Shown: positions 19,497 to 29,645, counted from the stretch's first letter. The stretch: 64,000 nucleotides of DNA from an uncultured Pseudomonadota bacterium (GCA_903928445.1 CAIYRB010000198.1:1-64000); one strand, 5' to 3'. The notes: generated by a model from the sequence alone, not told the origin. Numbers and translations are program-made.

Positions 19497-21773
19497 GTGA
19501 AGGTTCACCAACTAAAATCACTCGGCGCCAAACTTTTCTACCAAATGACGATTCTCGTTATCCTCACGATCATGGGAAATTCCTGGCAATTCTTTCGAAC
19601 CTTTCGCACCTACCAACTTCAGCAAATGCAAGATAGTTTGCAGGGACAGGCCGAGCGAACGAAAGATCAAGCTGAAAATATCCTCGAAAATTGGCGTTCA
19701 CAGGTAGCTATCGCTCTACCGACGCTGCGCGGATCGGATACCAAGGACCCCAAAAATGCTCTGCAAAGGTTTATAGATGCCAATCATGAATTCGCATTTA
19801 TCCAACTACTTTCGGCGCCTAGCGCTAGTTCAATCGCCACAAGGCCGCTGGGAGATGCGGCAACATCGCACATCGCCGACAAAAACTTTGAAGACAAGGA
19901 TGCCGCCAAAGTCATCTCTGCAGGGAAAGAGGCGTCTTTAACTTGGCTGAAAACCCAAATCCCTGTGCTCAAGCGCACGAACTTTGCGGTCGAATCCCTA
20001 GCGGAAAAGGTCGATTTGCCGCTCTTGGCGATGGCGATACGCTTTGAGGTTGCAGGCTCTGAAGGAGTTGTTTGGGCGATTCTCGGTATATGGCAAACCA
20101 GTCTCATGCGAACTTTGCTAAAATCTAGCACCATTAACAGTGCCGTCGTGGATGCCAAGGGTCACATTTTTTCTTCCCTAGATCCGACGGAAACTCTTGG
20201 TAAAAAGTCCTTCGGCGGCCGGCCGCTGCTGAAAAAGGCGATCAACGGCAGTAGTCCCTCGGGCTTTGAAAGCGAGTACCGCGACAGCCGAGGTCACCTA
20301 AGAGTGGGGGCCTTTGCCCGACTGCAGCGCTATCCCCTCACCATCCTGATCGAACAAGATGCTGATGCTGCAACACAAACAGTAAAGAAGAGCTTGGTTT
20401 CGACCAGTTTATGGGCGGCAATGTTTGTGCTCTTTGCAATTATGTTCAGTTTCGTCGGGTCTTCGAGCATTACCAAGGGCCTGCGTGCTGTAGCGTATGC
20501 CACAAGCCGAATTTCCGGCGGAGACCTCACCTATAAAATTCCACGTGGTCCCGAAGATGAGGTTGGCGCTCTTGGTCAAGCAGTCAATCATATGTCTGGC
20601 AAAATGATTGAACTGATGCGATCTCAGGTGGATAAAGCCAGGTTTGAGAAGGAGCTTGACACCGCTAAAATGGTGCAAAGTACCTTTTTCCCTAAACAAT
20701 CGATCCATCGTCCGCACTTTGACGTGTCTGGATTCTACACCCCAGCTTCTGAATGCGGTGGCGATCTTTGGGGCCATTTTTCCATTGCTGATGGTGTAGA
20801 GTTTTTGTTCATTGCTGACGCGATGGGTCATGGCGCCCCTGCAGCGCTGGTGACAGCAATGGCATACTCTACAACTATGACAGTGGCAGACATCATTCAT
20901 ACTGATCCTAGCTACAGAGACTCACCCGGAGCACTGCTGCAGCGCATCAATCGGATCATCTTCGAGGCCGTTCGCGGCACAATCTGTATGACCTTTTTCG
21001 CCTCCATTCTCGACCTCAATAAAGGCACCTTGACCTACGCCAATGCGGGCCACAATTTCCCAGTCATCTTACCGCTGGACCCAAAGGATCCGCGCCTTGG
21101 CAAGACGTCGAAGTCTATGCAAAAAATTGGCGCCATTCAGCCGATTTCCCTAAAACTAATGGGCACCCCGCTGGGTATTGCCGCTGACACTGAATTCAAA
21201 GAGCAGGTCTTTGATATCAAGGCGGGTGATAAGATATTTTATTTCACCGATGGCTTAATCGAATGCGTCTCTCCAACCGGTGAGCAGTGGGGTCGCAAGC
21301 ATCTTCTCACGGAGGTTGGCCTTGGCGCATCGATGAATCCGCAGCAGCTTTGCGATGATATCGTCAAGAAAGCCTTCGATTTTTTCGGCGGCGTTCCCCT
21401 TGCCGATGACATCACGGTCGTCGTCGCCGAGATCGGTAAAGAATGGTCCAAACACATTGGCACCGTAGATCAGCAAGATCTGATAAAGGTAGAAGAACAG
21501 CTTCCAGCGCTCAATCTAGCGGCACTAAACTCCGGTCCAACCGTGCCAAGCCCCACATCTTTACCGGAGATCTCAGAGTTACGTGCCATCACCTCGACCC
21601 TTCAGGATATGGTGGCAAACCAGGCGCATGAATCCAATCCGATTGTGCAAGATGGCGCCGACCAAATGCCGGCTTTCGCGGAGCCAGCGCCGAAAATTCA
21701 CACCGTATCAGTGACGCAAGCCAAACCCCAGTCTCTCGGCAAATATAAGCTCAAGTTGCCAAATGCCGTCTGA
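19497..21773 (+). CDS. Membrane PP2C/SpoIIE-family serine phosphatase with extracytoplasmic sensor and HAMP
   Basis: Two TM helices, HAMP-like segment, DTAKMVQSTFFPKQ...SECGGDLWGHF...IADAMGHGAPAALVTAM...YANAGHNFPVIL...YFTDGLIE; GTG 19497 with upstream GGGAG is a likely start (ORF track starts 19386). Confidence 0.88.
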   Translation: MKVHQLKSLGAKLFYQMTILVILTIMGNSWQFFRTFRTYQLQQMQDSLQGQAERTKDQAENILENWRSQVAIALPTLRGSDTKDPKNALQRFIDANHEFAFIQLLSAPSASSIATRPLGDAATSHIADKNFEDKDAAKVISAGKEASLTWLKTQIPVLKRTNFAVESLAEKVDLPLLAMAIRFEVAGSEGVVWAILGIWQTSLMRTLLKSSTINSAVVDAKGHIFSSLDPTETLGKKSFGGRPLLKKAINGSSPSGFESEYRDSRGHLRVGAFARLQRYPLTILIEQDADAATQTVKKSLVSTSLWAAMFVLFAIMFSFVGSSSITKGLRAVAYATSRISGGDLTYKIPRGPEDEVGALGQAVNHMSGKMIELMRSQVDKARFEKELDTAKMVQSTFFPKQSIHRPHFDVSGFYTPASECGGDLWGHFSIADGVEFLFIADAMGHGAPAALVTAMAYSTTMTVADIIHTDPSYRDSPGALLQRINRIIFEAVRGTICMTFFASILDLNKGTLTYANAGHNFPVILPLDPKDPRLGKTSKSMQKIGAIQPISLKLMGTPLGIAADTEFKEQVFDIKAGDKIFYFTDGLIECVSPTGEQWGRKHLLTEVGLGASMNPQQLCDDIVKKAFDFFGGVPLADDITVVVAEIGKEWSKHIGTVDQQDLIKVEEQLPALNLAALNSGPTVPSPTSLPEISELRAITSTLQDMVANQAHESNPIVQDGADQMPAFAEPAPKIHTVSVTQAKPQSLGKYKLKLPNAV

Positions 21774-21789
21774 GGTCTGTTCTCAACGG

Positions 21790-22482
21790 CTACTTTAAAA
21801 CATAGCCGCCACCGTAGACGGTGACGATTTCGACATCGGCGCCTTCCAGGCGCTGCCTAAGACGCGACATATGGCTATCGATAGTACGCGGAGTGACGTG
21901 AACATTTTCCCAAATCAGCTCGGAAATCTCGTCGCGACTAAGACAGACTCCGGGGCGGTCAAGAAAGAGGCGAAGTAGTTGCGCTTCTCGCCTTGGCAGA
22001 GCCACAGCGGCTTCGTTGGGGGCCACGACGTATTCGAGCCGATGATAGTCCAGCATGATGCCGCGGTAGCGCGCGATGCTGCGCGGATTGCTAATCTCGC
22101 TCGTCTGGATAATCTCCTCGACGAAGGCGGATAGTCTTAGCCCATCAAATGGCCGATGGTAGACATGCAGGTTTTGTACCGCATCTTTACCTTTATATTG
22201 ATCGTCGACAGATCCATCTTTTGTTGTTGCCTCCGCTTCAACACAGACTATCGGCGTTTTTGGCAGATGGCAGTCTAGAACCTCCCGCAATTGTGTGGCC
22301 GTAACCCGTTGAGTGGTGGCATCGATCAGTAGTAAATCCGGCAACTGGCTGCGCTTTAGGCGTAACAAGCGAATAAACGAGTTAAGCGAGGCGAAGGCCC
22401 GAACCGCGTAGTCGCCAATTAATGCGCTCGCCAGCTTTGGCTGCGGCGCCTCGGCATGTTCAATGATCCAGATAACACTCAA
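21790..22482 (-). CDS. OmpR/PhoB-type winged-helix regulator with atypical receiver
   Basis: C-terminal LPRREAQLLRLFLDRPGVCLSRDEISELIWENVHVTPRTIDSHMSRLRQRLEG...VTVYGGGYVL. Confidence 0.85.
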   Translation of the reverse strand: MSVIWIIEHAEAPQPKLASALIGDYAVRAFASLNSFIRLLRLKRSQLPDLLLIDATTQRVTATQLREVLDCHLPKTPIVCVEAEATTKDGSVDDQYKGKDAVQNLHVYHRPFDGLRLSAFVEEIIQTSEISNPRSIARYRGIMLDYHRLEYVVAPNEAAVALPRREAQLLRLFLDRPGVCLSRDEISELIWENVHVTPRTIDSHMSRLRQRLEGADVEIVTVYGGGYVLK

Positions 22483-22575
22483 ATCGAGCCTCTCTTCGGA
22501 ACCAATAGCTCGGACAATCCGCCTAAATCAGGCTATATTTAAATTGTAGCCGATTTTCTGGCAAAGAGGATCCAT

Positions 22576-23802
22576 ATGCCTGGTGTAAACATATTGCAGA
22601 TCGAGCAAGCCCTAACCCGCATTCGCCCTTACGTCGCCTGCTCCGCGGTCAAATCCTCGGTCTCACTGCACAAGCGCCTTGGAATGGAAACATTTCTAAA
22701 GCTTGAAAATCTAAACCTAGCTGGATCCTTTAAGATTCGCGGCGCTATCAACGCGCTACTCCAGGTTCCACCAGATCAGCTACAGCGTGGCGTTGTCGCC
22801 GCCAGCGCGGGCAACCATGCGCAGGGAGTCGCTTATACGTGCCGCCTGCTCGGAGTCAAAGCGACGATTTTTATGCCGCTGCGCTCGCCCTTGGTAAAGG
22901 CTGCAGCGACGCGGGAGCTAGGCGCCGAGGTGAGGCTGATCGGCATGAGCTATGATGAGGCTTTTCAAGCCGCCGTGGACTTCCAAAAGACCGATGGAGG
23001 CCTTTTATTGCACGGCTTTCATGACCCACGGGTCATCAGCGGTCAAGGCACGATCGGCCTGGAACTACTCGACCAAATCCCAAACCTGGGAATGGTCATC
23101 GGTAGTATCGGCGGAGGCGGAATGATGGCGGGAGTGGCCATGGCAATCAAGGCCCGTCGCCCGGATATTACGCTGATAGGCGTTCAATCCGTAGCATTCC
23201 CGGCGATGCATCGCTCCTTTCGAGAGCATCGTCTCGTTAGTTGCGCCAGCGGATCGACGATTGCAGACGGCATCGCCATCAAGGAGCCAAGCGCGCTTAC
23301 CTTCAGTATCATCGAGCAATATGTCGATGACATCATCCTAGTCACCGAGGAGGAAATCGCGTCTGCGGTGATGAACCTCATGGAGTGGGAACACATGCTC
23401 GCAGAAGGGGCGGGCGCGGCTAGCCTCGCGGGCCTACTTAAGCTGCCTCCGGAGATTTTGACCAAGCATCATGGACGAGCTGTCGCCTGTATCATCTCTG
23501 GCGGCAACATCGACGTCAATTTGCTCAAGCGCATCATCCCGAGCGGTCTTAAATACTCTGGCCGACTATTTCGTCTGGCTATTCGCATCCAAGACCGACC
23601 TGGCCGTCTGGCCGAGCTCCTGAACACCATTAGCCGCACCGGCGCAAATCTACAAGATGTCCATCACAATCGGCTCTTTGGTGCAGTGTCCTACGAAGAT
23701 GTCGAAGTCCAGCTTGACTTAGAGACCATCGACCAAGCACACCAGGAGCAGGTCATGGACGCCCTGGCTAAAGAACGGTTTAAATTTGCTAAGCTCGACT
23801 AA
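22576..23802 (+). CDS. Threonine ammonia-lyase, short form with C-terminal ACT domain
   Basis: LKLENLNLAGSFKIRGA (PLP lysine), ASAGNHAQGVAY, GSIGGGGMMAG, C-terminal FRLAIRIQDRPGRLAELLNTIS. Confidence 0.9.
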   Translation: MPGVNILQIEQALTRIRPYVACSAVKSSVSLHKRLGMETFLKLENLNLAGSFKIRGAINALLQVPPDQLQRGVVAASAGNHAQGVAYTCRLLGVKATIFMPLRSPLVKAAATRELGAEVRLIGMSYDEAFQAAVDFQKTDGGLLLHGFHDPRVISGQGTIGLELLDQIPNLGMVIGSIGGGGMMAGVAMAIKARRPDITLIGVQSVAFPAMHRSFREHRLVSCASGSTIADGIAIKEPSALTFSIIEQYVDDIILVTEEEIASAVMNLMEWEHMLAEGAGAASLAGLLKLPPEILTKHHGRAVACIISGGNIDVNLLKRIIPSGLKYSGRLFRLAIRIQDRPGRLAELLNTISRTGANLQDVHHNRLFGAVSYEDVEVQLDLETIDQAHQEQVMDALAKERFKFAKLD

Positions 23803-23871
23803 GCGAAACGAAAACAGGAGAGCCTAGCTCTCCTATCATCGACTACCATCGGATCAATGCTCACCTCGGGT

Positions 23872-26313
23872 TCAGCTAGCCAAATCCTTCGGCCCGTCGC
23901 TGATCAGCGGCGCTGGTGACTCCGCAAAGACATTGACCAGTCCATCGAACATGATGGCTGCAACGTCCACATAGGACTTAACAAACGTCACCTTGATCCG
24001 CTTGCGGACGTTCATCGGGAGCTGTTCAAAAGTAGCCCGATTCTTTTCTGGAAGCAGGACGTGCTCGATGCCTTCGCGCTGCGCCGCAAGGAGTTTTTCT
24101 TTCAAACCACCAATGGGCAGAACCTTACCATGCAGGGTGATCTCTCCAGTCATCGCCACTTTTGAAGTTGGCGCCTTACCAAGAAGGGCAGAAAGGATCG
24201 ATGTGGCAAGTGCAATGCCTGCTGACGGGCCGTCCTTGGGCACTGCACCTGCTGGCAGGTGGATATGCAACTCATGTTCCGCCAGAATTTTTAGGTCGAG
24301 TTTAAAATCGAGTGCCTTCGAGCGGATGTAGCTAAGCGCTGTCTGAGCCGATTCCTTCATGACATCGCCGAGCTGACCGGTCAGCACCAACTTCGCCCTG
24401 GAGCCGGGCAGCAGATTGGTTTCAATCGCCAAAACCTCGCCACCATAACTAGTATAAGCTAATCCTAGGGCTACACCGGTCAGCGCTTCCATATGATAGA
24501 AGTCATCATCGAACCTTTTCGCACCTAGGTGCTTTTGCACTAGCTGCGGTGTCAGCTTGATCAGAGCGCGCTTATCCGTGGTGTCTTCTTCGGCGTACTG
24601 CCGCGCAATTTTCCGGCATACCGATGCAATTTGCTTTTCTAGTCCACGCAGACCGCTCTCACGCGTGTAGCTGTTGATAATCGTCGTCAGAGAGTTGCGC
24701 GAGAAGGAGACCTCATCCTCGGACAAACCAGATTCCTTTAGCTGCTTTGGCACGAGGTACTGGTTGGCGATCGTCAGCTTTTCCTCTTCGGAATAGCCTG
24801 AGACCTCGATAATTTCGAGGCGATCCCGAAGCGGCCCGGGAATAGTGTCTAGACTATTGCAGTTAGCGATGAAAAATACATCCGACAGGTCGAAAGCCAC
24901 GCCGAGGTAATGATCGACGAAGTTCTTGTTTTGTTCCGGGTCCAATACTTCGAGTAGGGCTGACGAGGGGTCGCCGCGATGATCAGCACCCATCTTATCG
25001 ATCTCGTCCAACATGATAAGTGGATTGCAGCTTTGAACCTGCTTCATGCTGGTAACCAAGCGACCTGGGTAAGCCCCGACATAGGTTTTGCGGTGACCAC
25101 GGATATCGGCCTCATCGCGCACGCCACCGAGTGAGATCCGCGAGAAGTGCCGACCCATCGCTCGCGCCACCGAGCGGCCGAGGCTGGTCTTACCAACACC
25201 AGGGGGGCCGACAAAGCAGAGGATTGGGCTTTTGGCCTTAGGATTGAGCTTTTTAACGGCTAGGTATTCGATGATGCGGTCTTTTACTTGGTCAAGGCCG
25301 TGGTGATCTTCATCCAGTACCGCTTTGACCTGCTTGAGCTGAAGTTTATCCTCGGTTTTAACCTCCCAAGGCAGCGCCAGAATCGTCTCTACATGGGTCC
25401 TGGTAAGTGCCGCCTCGCTGGTGTCGCCGTGCATACGCTCAAGCCGCCGAAGCTGACGCGACACTTCCTCGCGGGCCTCAGGCGATAATTTCACCTCATC
25501 CATTTTCTTCCACATGGCATCAAGCTCTTCTTTGCCGTCGACATCACCAAGCTCGGTCTTGATCGCGCGCATTTGCTCACGCAGGTAGTGCTCGCGCTGC
25601 GTGCGGCTTATCTCCTCTTTGGCCAACGACTGAATGCGCACCTGCATCTGGTACACTTCGATTTCGCGCGACAGGTACCGGTGCACCGTGCGCAGGCGTT
25701 CGACTGGATTGTAAACCGCCAGGATGCTTTGAGCTTCTTGGACTTTTAAGCCGAGATTTGCCGCCACCAGATCCGCCAGTCGGCCGGGATCGGTCACATC
25801 CTCTAAGACCATCAGGATATCAGGCGACAGGACCTTACCCAGACTGACAACCTTTTCTAGGTTTTCCCGCGTGGCTCGGATCATCGCCTCCACTTCCGGC
25901 GAGTTCTTCACAATGACTGGCTCTTCGACGGATTTGATATGGACTAGCGGAAAAGGCTCGCTATGACTCAACTGCTGGACCTCGGCCTTTGATATTCCTT
26001 GGACCAGGACTTTCATGCGCCCATCTGGGAGCTTGCGTGTCCGCATGATCGAACAGATCGTCCCGATATCATAGACATCGAAGGGCGGCTCTAAGGTGCA
26101 CTCGAGGCCATCGCCCTTCTCTCCGGCCACCTTGAAGGCCGACAGGAAGATCTTGCGTTGGTGGGCAAGAGCGTGCTCCACCGCATTGATGCACAGATCT
26201 TCATTGATAAATACCGGAACGATCATGTGAGGAAAGACAACGATGTCTTTCAGTGGGAGGAGTGGAATCTCGGTGGTCGCGTCAGCTAGTGGGGGGGTGA
26301 TCTGTCCGGTCAT
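23872..26313 (-). CDS. lon: ATP-dependent protease Lon
   Basis: N-terminal LPLLPLKDIVVFPHMIVPVF-type motif, Walker A CFVGPPGVGKTSLG, PKDGPSAGIALATSILSALLG catalytic region. Confidence 0.97.
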   Translation of the reverse strand: MTGQITPPLADATTEIPLLPLKDIVVFPHMIVPVFINEDLCINAVEHALAHQRKIFLSAFKVAGEKGDGLECTLEPPFDVYDIGTICSIMRTRKLPDGRMKVLVQGISKAEVQQLSHSEPFPLVHIKSVEEPVIVKNSPEVEAMIRATRENLEKVVSLGKVLSPDILMVLEDVTDPGRLADLVAANLGLKVQEAQSILAVYNPVERLRTVHRYLSREIEVYQMQVRIQSLAKEEISRTQREHYLREQMRAIKTELGDVDGKEELDAMWKKMDEVKLSPEAREEVSRQLRRLERMHGDTSEAALTRTHVETILALPWEVKTEDKLQLKQVKAVLDEDHHGLDQVKDRIIEYLAVKKLNPKAKSPILCFVGPPGVGKTSLGRSVARAMGRHFSRISLGGVRDEADIRGHRKTYVGAYPGRLVTSMKQVQSCNPLIMLDEIDKMGADHRGDPSSALLEVLDPEQNKNFVDHYLGVAFDLSDVFFIANCNSLDTIPGPLRDRLEIIEVSGYSEEEKLTIANQYLVPKQLKESGLSEDEVSFSRNSLTTIINSYTRESGLRGLEKQIASVCRKIARQYAEEDTTDKRALIKLTPQLVQKHLGAKRFDDDFYHMEALTGVALGLAYTSYGGEVLAIETNLLPGSRAKLVLTGQLGDVMKESAQTALSYIRSKALDFKLDLKILAEHELHIHLPAGAVPKDGPSAGIALATSILSALLGKAPTSKVAMTGEITLHGKVLPIGGLKEKLLAAQREGIEHVLLPEKNRATFEQLPMNVRKRIKVTFVKSYVDVAAIMFDGLVNVFAESPAPLISDGPKDLAS

Positions 26314-26574
26314 CCGAACCTCTCCTTGCAGTAGTCAGCCGCGGGGTGCGGCTCTCAGTGTGTGGGATCAACACTAGGTCATCGGCCGAATCCGCGAAGA
26401 GCTTAATGGTCAAGCCCGAGACACGGAAAGTGGGAGGCAATGGAAGGAGTACTTTGACATTCTAAGCAGGCGTTTAAACTAAGGAGCTTTATGGGGCTAA
26501 CCCCTCCTTTTTGGCTTTAGCGAGGGGCGGAGGACGAAGTGTGGTCACGGTGTCGGAAACTCTTTTGCGTCGCT

Positions 26575-27153
26575 CTAATTTCCAACCGGGGTCAGAACAC
26601 TTACCATAGCAGGACGGATCAGCCGGCCGTTCAGGTTATAGCCACGCGCATACTCATCTGCCACCGTTTCAACCTCAACATCGGCCGACTCGATGCGTTG
26701 GATACCCTGGTGAACATTTGGATCAAAGGGCACACCTAGTGAAGTGATCGGCTCTAGCCCGTGTTTTTTGCAAACATCCAAAAGCTGCCGTTTCACCATC
26801 TGCATGCCTTCGTAATAGCCACCTGCGCCCTCCTTCGCCGCAGCCGCACCTTCAACCTGATCGGGGATCGCCTTATCGAGGCTGTCTAGTACCGGCAGCA
26901 GGTCCTTAAAGACCGTCTCGAGTGCATATTTAAGGAGATCGCCGCGTTCGCGCTCCTGGCGCCGCCGCATGTTTTCCATCTCGGCGAACACACGGACATA
27001 TTTATCCTTAAGCTCGGTGACTTCGGCTGCCAAAAGGGCATTGGCCTCGGCCCCTTCATCCATCGGTGCAGCCGCGCTTGGTTCAGCCTCGGCCGATGCT
27101 CCATTGGTTTGCGACACTGGCTTCTGATTATTCACGGATTCTTCTTGTTGCAT
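26575..27153 (-). CDS. grpE: Nucleotide exchange factor GrpE
   Basis: DKYVRVFAEMENMRRRQERER, GLEPITSLGVPFDPNVHQGIQRIES, GYNLNGRLIRPAMVSV. Confidence 0.95.
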   Translation of the reverse strand: MQQEESVNNQKPVSQTNGASAEAEPSAAAPMDEGAEANALLAAEVTELKDKYVRVFAEMENMRRRQERERGDLLKYALETVFKDLLPVLDSLDKAIPDQVEGAAAAKEGAGGYYEGMQMVKRQLLDVCKKHGLEPITSLGVPFDPNVHQGIQRIESADVEVETVADEYARGYNLNGRLIRPAMVSVLTPVGN

Positions 27154-27434
27154 GGCGATATATCCCTAGCTACTAATTCACAAGTTGCTCAAGGGATTTA
27201 ATATGCCATTGTGAGGGAGACGGCAAGACCATGGCTGGGGTTCGTCCTTCGCTACTCTTCAATCTTAGCATGCCTGAGCCAGAGTGGAACAGGGGCAGCG
27301 CCAGATCCGAAAAAAATTTTTATGTTAGATAATTGACACCTTAGCGCCCCCCTGCTAGTTATTCCCTCTCCAAATTGCCTAGCAGATGGTAGGCACTATG
27401 GTGGCAAACTGCTGAAAATCTTGGAGCTCCACCT

Positions 27435-27797
27435 GTGGATCATCTTGGTTCTTCCCTGCACAACTCTCATGTAGCCAAAGAGATTCAAGATCTCGATGTT
27501 GCAGCTGCAACGCTCAAGGGTGACCATGCCTCGCAGATTGATCATGAGTTAGCATCGCGCCTTGATAAGCACTCGCTGGAAGCGATCGTTGAGTTAAAGA
27601 TATCCCGCTTTCTTGACCAGATCGGCACGTTCTACCCTGAAGACTTGCACACACTGATCATGAAGAAGGTGGAGAAGCCACTGCTCAGCCAGATCCTTCG
27701 ACGCACCGGTGGCAACCAAGTCCATGCGTCCAAGATCCTTGGCATCAATCGCAATACCCTGCGCAAAAAAATGAAGCTGTACGGCTTTTCGACCTGA
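27435..27797 (+). CDS. Fis-family helix-turn-helix protein
   Basis: C-terminal KPLLSQILRRTGGNQVHASKILGINRNTLRKKMKLYGF. Confidence 0.85.
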   Translation: MDHLGSSLHNSHVAKEIQDLDVAAATLKGDHASQIDHELASRLDKHSLEAIVELKISRFLDQIGTFYPEDLHTLIMKKVEKPLLSQILRRTGGNQVHASKILGINRNTLRKKMKLYGFST

Positions 27798-27827
27798 GCT
27801 TGATGGTCTGCAAGGCCCGTTAGTCTG

Positions 27828-29156
27828 TTAGGTTTGCTGCAGATTGGTAAACTTGAGAAAATTAGGCGCGAAGGCGAGATAGATATCCTCAAGCGAGCCG
27901 TGCCGGTTCTTTCCAATCCTTATCAAGGCCTTGCCTGCCTGTTCTGATTCTGGATTGTAGTATTCATCTCGGTAGATGAACATAATCATATCGGCATCCT
28001 GTTCCATGGAGCCTGATTCACGCAAATCACTTAGCTTTGGTACTTTGTCCGGCCGGCCTTCAACACCTCGGTTTAGCTGTGCCAGGGCTATCACCGGTAC
28101 GCTCAGCTCTTTCGCCAGGGCCTTAAGTCCCCCAGAAATCTCAGAAATCTCTCGCTCGCGACTCTCATACTTCTTAGTTCCTGATGGCCCCATGAGCTGC
28201 AGATAATCGATGACGATTAAATCAAGGCCGTGCTCCTTCTTAAAGCGTCGGCACCTTGAACGCAGTTCAAGGAGACTGATGCCCGGGGTTTCATCGATTC
28301 CCATCATCGCTGGCATGGTGCTGATGCTGCGGACCCCATGCATGAGGCGATCCTGCTCCTCTTCATTGAGGTCGCCCTTTCGCATCCGCGACGAGTCGAT
28401 ACGCGCCTCGCTAGAGATGACGCGCTCCATCAACTGCGTCTTGGACATCTCAAGCGTGAATACCACCGTTGATTTGCCTGCCTTGACCGCGTTGGTCACG
28501 CAGTTTAGAGCGAACGCCGTCTTACCCATACCAGGCCGCGCAGCGATGATGATGAGATCGCTCTTTTGCCAGCCCCCCGTGATGCGGTCAAGATCGACAA
28601 ACTGCGACGGAACACCCGTCATCTTGCCATCACCATTCAGCCGGGCTTCGATCTCCGCTATCGTCTTTTCCAGCACCTCATCGGTCGTGCTGATACCGCC
28701 GACATCCTGCTGATTAGCGATGGCGATGAACTCTTTTTCAACGTCTTCGATAAAGCCGGCAACACTACCATCATATCCCATCGCCTTTTGGACGGTCGAC
28801 TGACAGGCGGTAATGATGCGGCGCAGGTAGTAGTAATCGCGTACGACCTTGGCGTAGTACTCGATATTTTGTGACACGGGCGAACGCTCGGTCAGTTCCA
28901 CCAGGAACGCTGGACCAAGATAGTCACTATCAGCATGCAGACGCCGGAGCTTCTCCGCGACCGTCATGATGTCAGTCGGCTCGTTCTGCTGATAAAGCTC
29001 GCACATCGCAGCGTAAGTCTGACGATGTGCGTCTAAATAAAACTGCTCAGGGCTGAGCTTGTCCGCTATGGCATTTAGCGCATCCGCATCGCGAAGGATC
29101 GCACCCAACACCGCCCGTTCGGCGTCGAGTGAATGCGGAGGCGCTAACTCAGACAT
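27828..29156 (-). CDS. dnaB: Replicative DNA helicase DnaB
   Basis: PHSLDAERAVLGAIL, IIAARPGMGKTAFALN, VIDYLQLM, SDLRESGSMEQDADMIMFIYR. Confidence 0.96.
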   Translation of the reverse strand: MSELAPPHSLDAERAVLGAILRDADALNAIADKLSPEQFYLDAHRQTYAAMCELYQQNEPTDIMTVAEKLRRLHADSDYLGPAFLVELTERSPVSQNIEYYAKVVRDYYYLRRIITACQSTVQKAMGYDGSVAGFIEDVEKEFIAIANQQDVGGISTTDEVLEKTIAEIEARLNGDGKMTGVPSQFVDLDRITGGWQKSDLIIIAARPGMGKTAFALNCVTNAVKAGKSTVVFTLEMSKTQLMERVISSEARIDSSRMRKGDLNEEEQDRLMHGVRSISTMPAMMGIDETPGISLLELRSRCRRFKKEHGLDLIVIDYLQLMGPSGTKKYESREREISEISGGLKALAKELSVPVIALAQLNRGVEGRPDKVPKLSDLRESGSMEQDADMIMFIYRDEYYNPESEQAGKALIRIGKNRHGSLEDIYLAFAPNFLKFTNLQQT

Positions 29157-29162
29157 AGAACC

Positions 29163-29609
29163 TTACTGGGCAGCGACGACCCAAACCTTAAACTTGGGAG
29201 TAACCTCAGCATGCAGCTTAACCTGAGCGGCGTAGACGCCGACTTTCTTGATGTCATCAAGAATGGTGATGTCCTTTTTGGACACCTTCAGGCCTTCCGC
29301 TAACAGCAGCTCTTCCAGCTCGCCAGCCGTTACGCTGCCGAAAATCTTCTCGTCTTCGCCAACCTGCTTGGAGACCGTGACCGACGTCTTTTCGATCTGT
29401 GCGGCCAGCTCCTTGGCGGCGACCAAGATTTTCTCGCGGCGCTTTTCAAGGACGCGCTTGTGGTGGTTCAACGCGGACTGATTTTCTTCGTTGGCGAGCG
29501 CAGCGAGTCCACGTGGCAACAAAAAGTTGCGAGCGTAACCGTTGCGGACATTGACGACATCGCCGATCGAGCCAAGGCTCGCTACTTCATTGGTCAGGAT
29601 AACTTTCAT
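29163..29609 (-). CDS. rplI: 50S ribosomal protein L9
   Basis: MKVILTNEVASLGSIGDVVNVRNGYARNFLLPRGLA. Confidence 0.97.
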   Translation of the reverse strand: MKVILTNEVASLGSIGDVVNVRNGYARNFLLPRGLAALANEENQSALNHHKRVLEKRREKILVAAKELAAQIEKTSVTVSKQVGEDEKIFGSVTAGELEELLLAEGLKVSKKDITILDDIKKVGVYAAQVKLHAEVTPKFKVWVVAAQ

Positions 29610-29645
29610 AACAAAACAACCTCACCCGGCATCCCGGACTGGACC

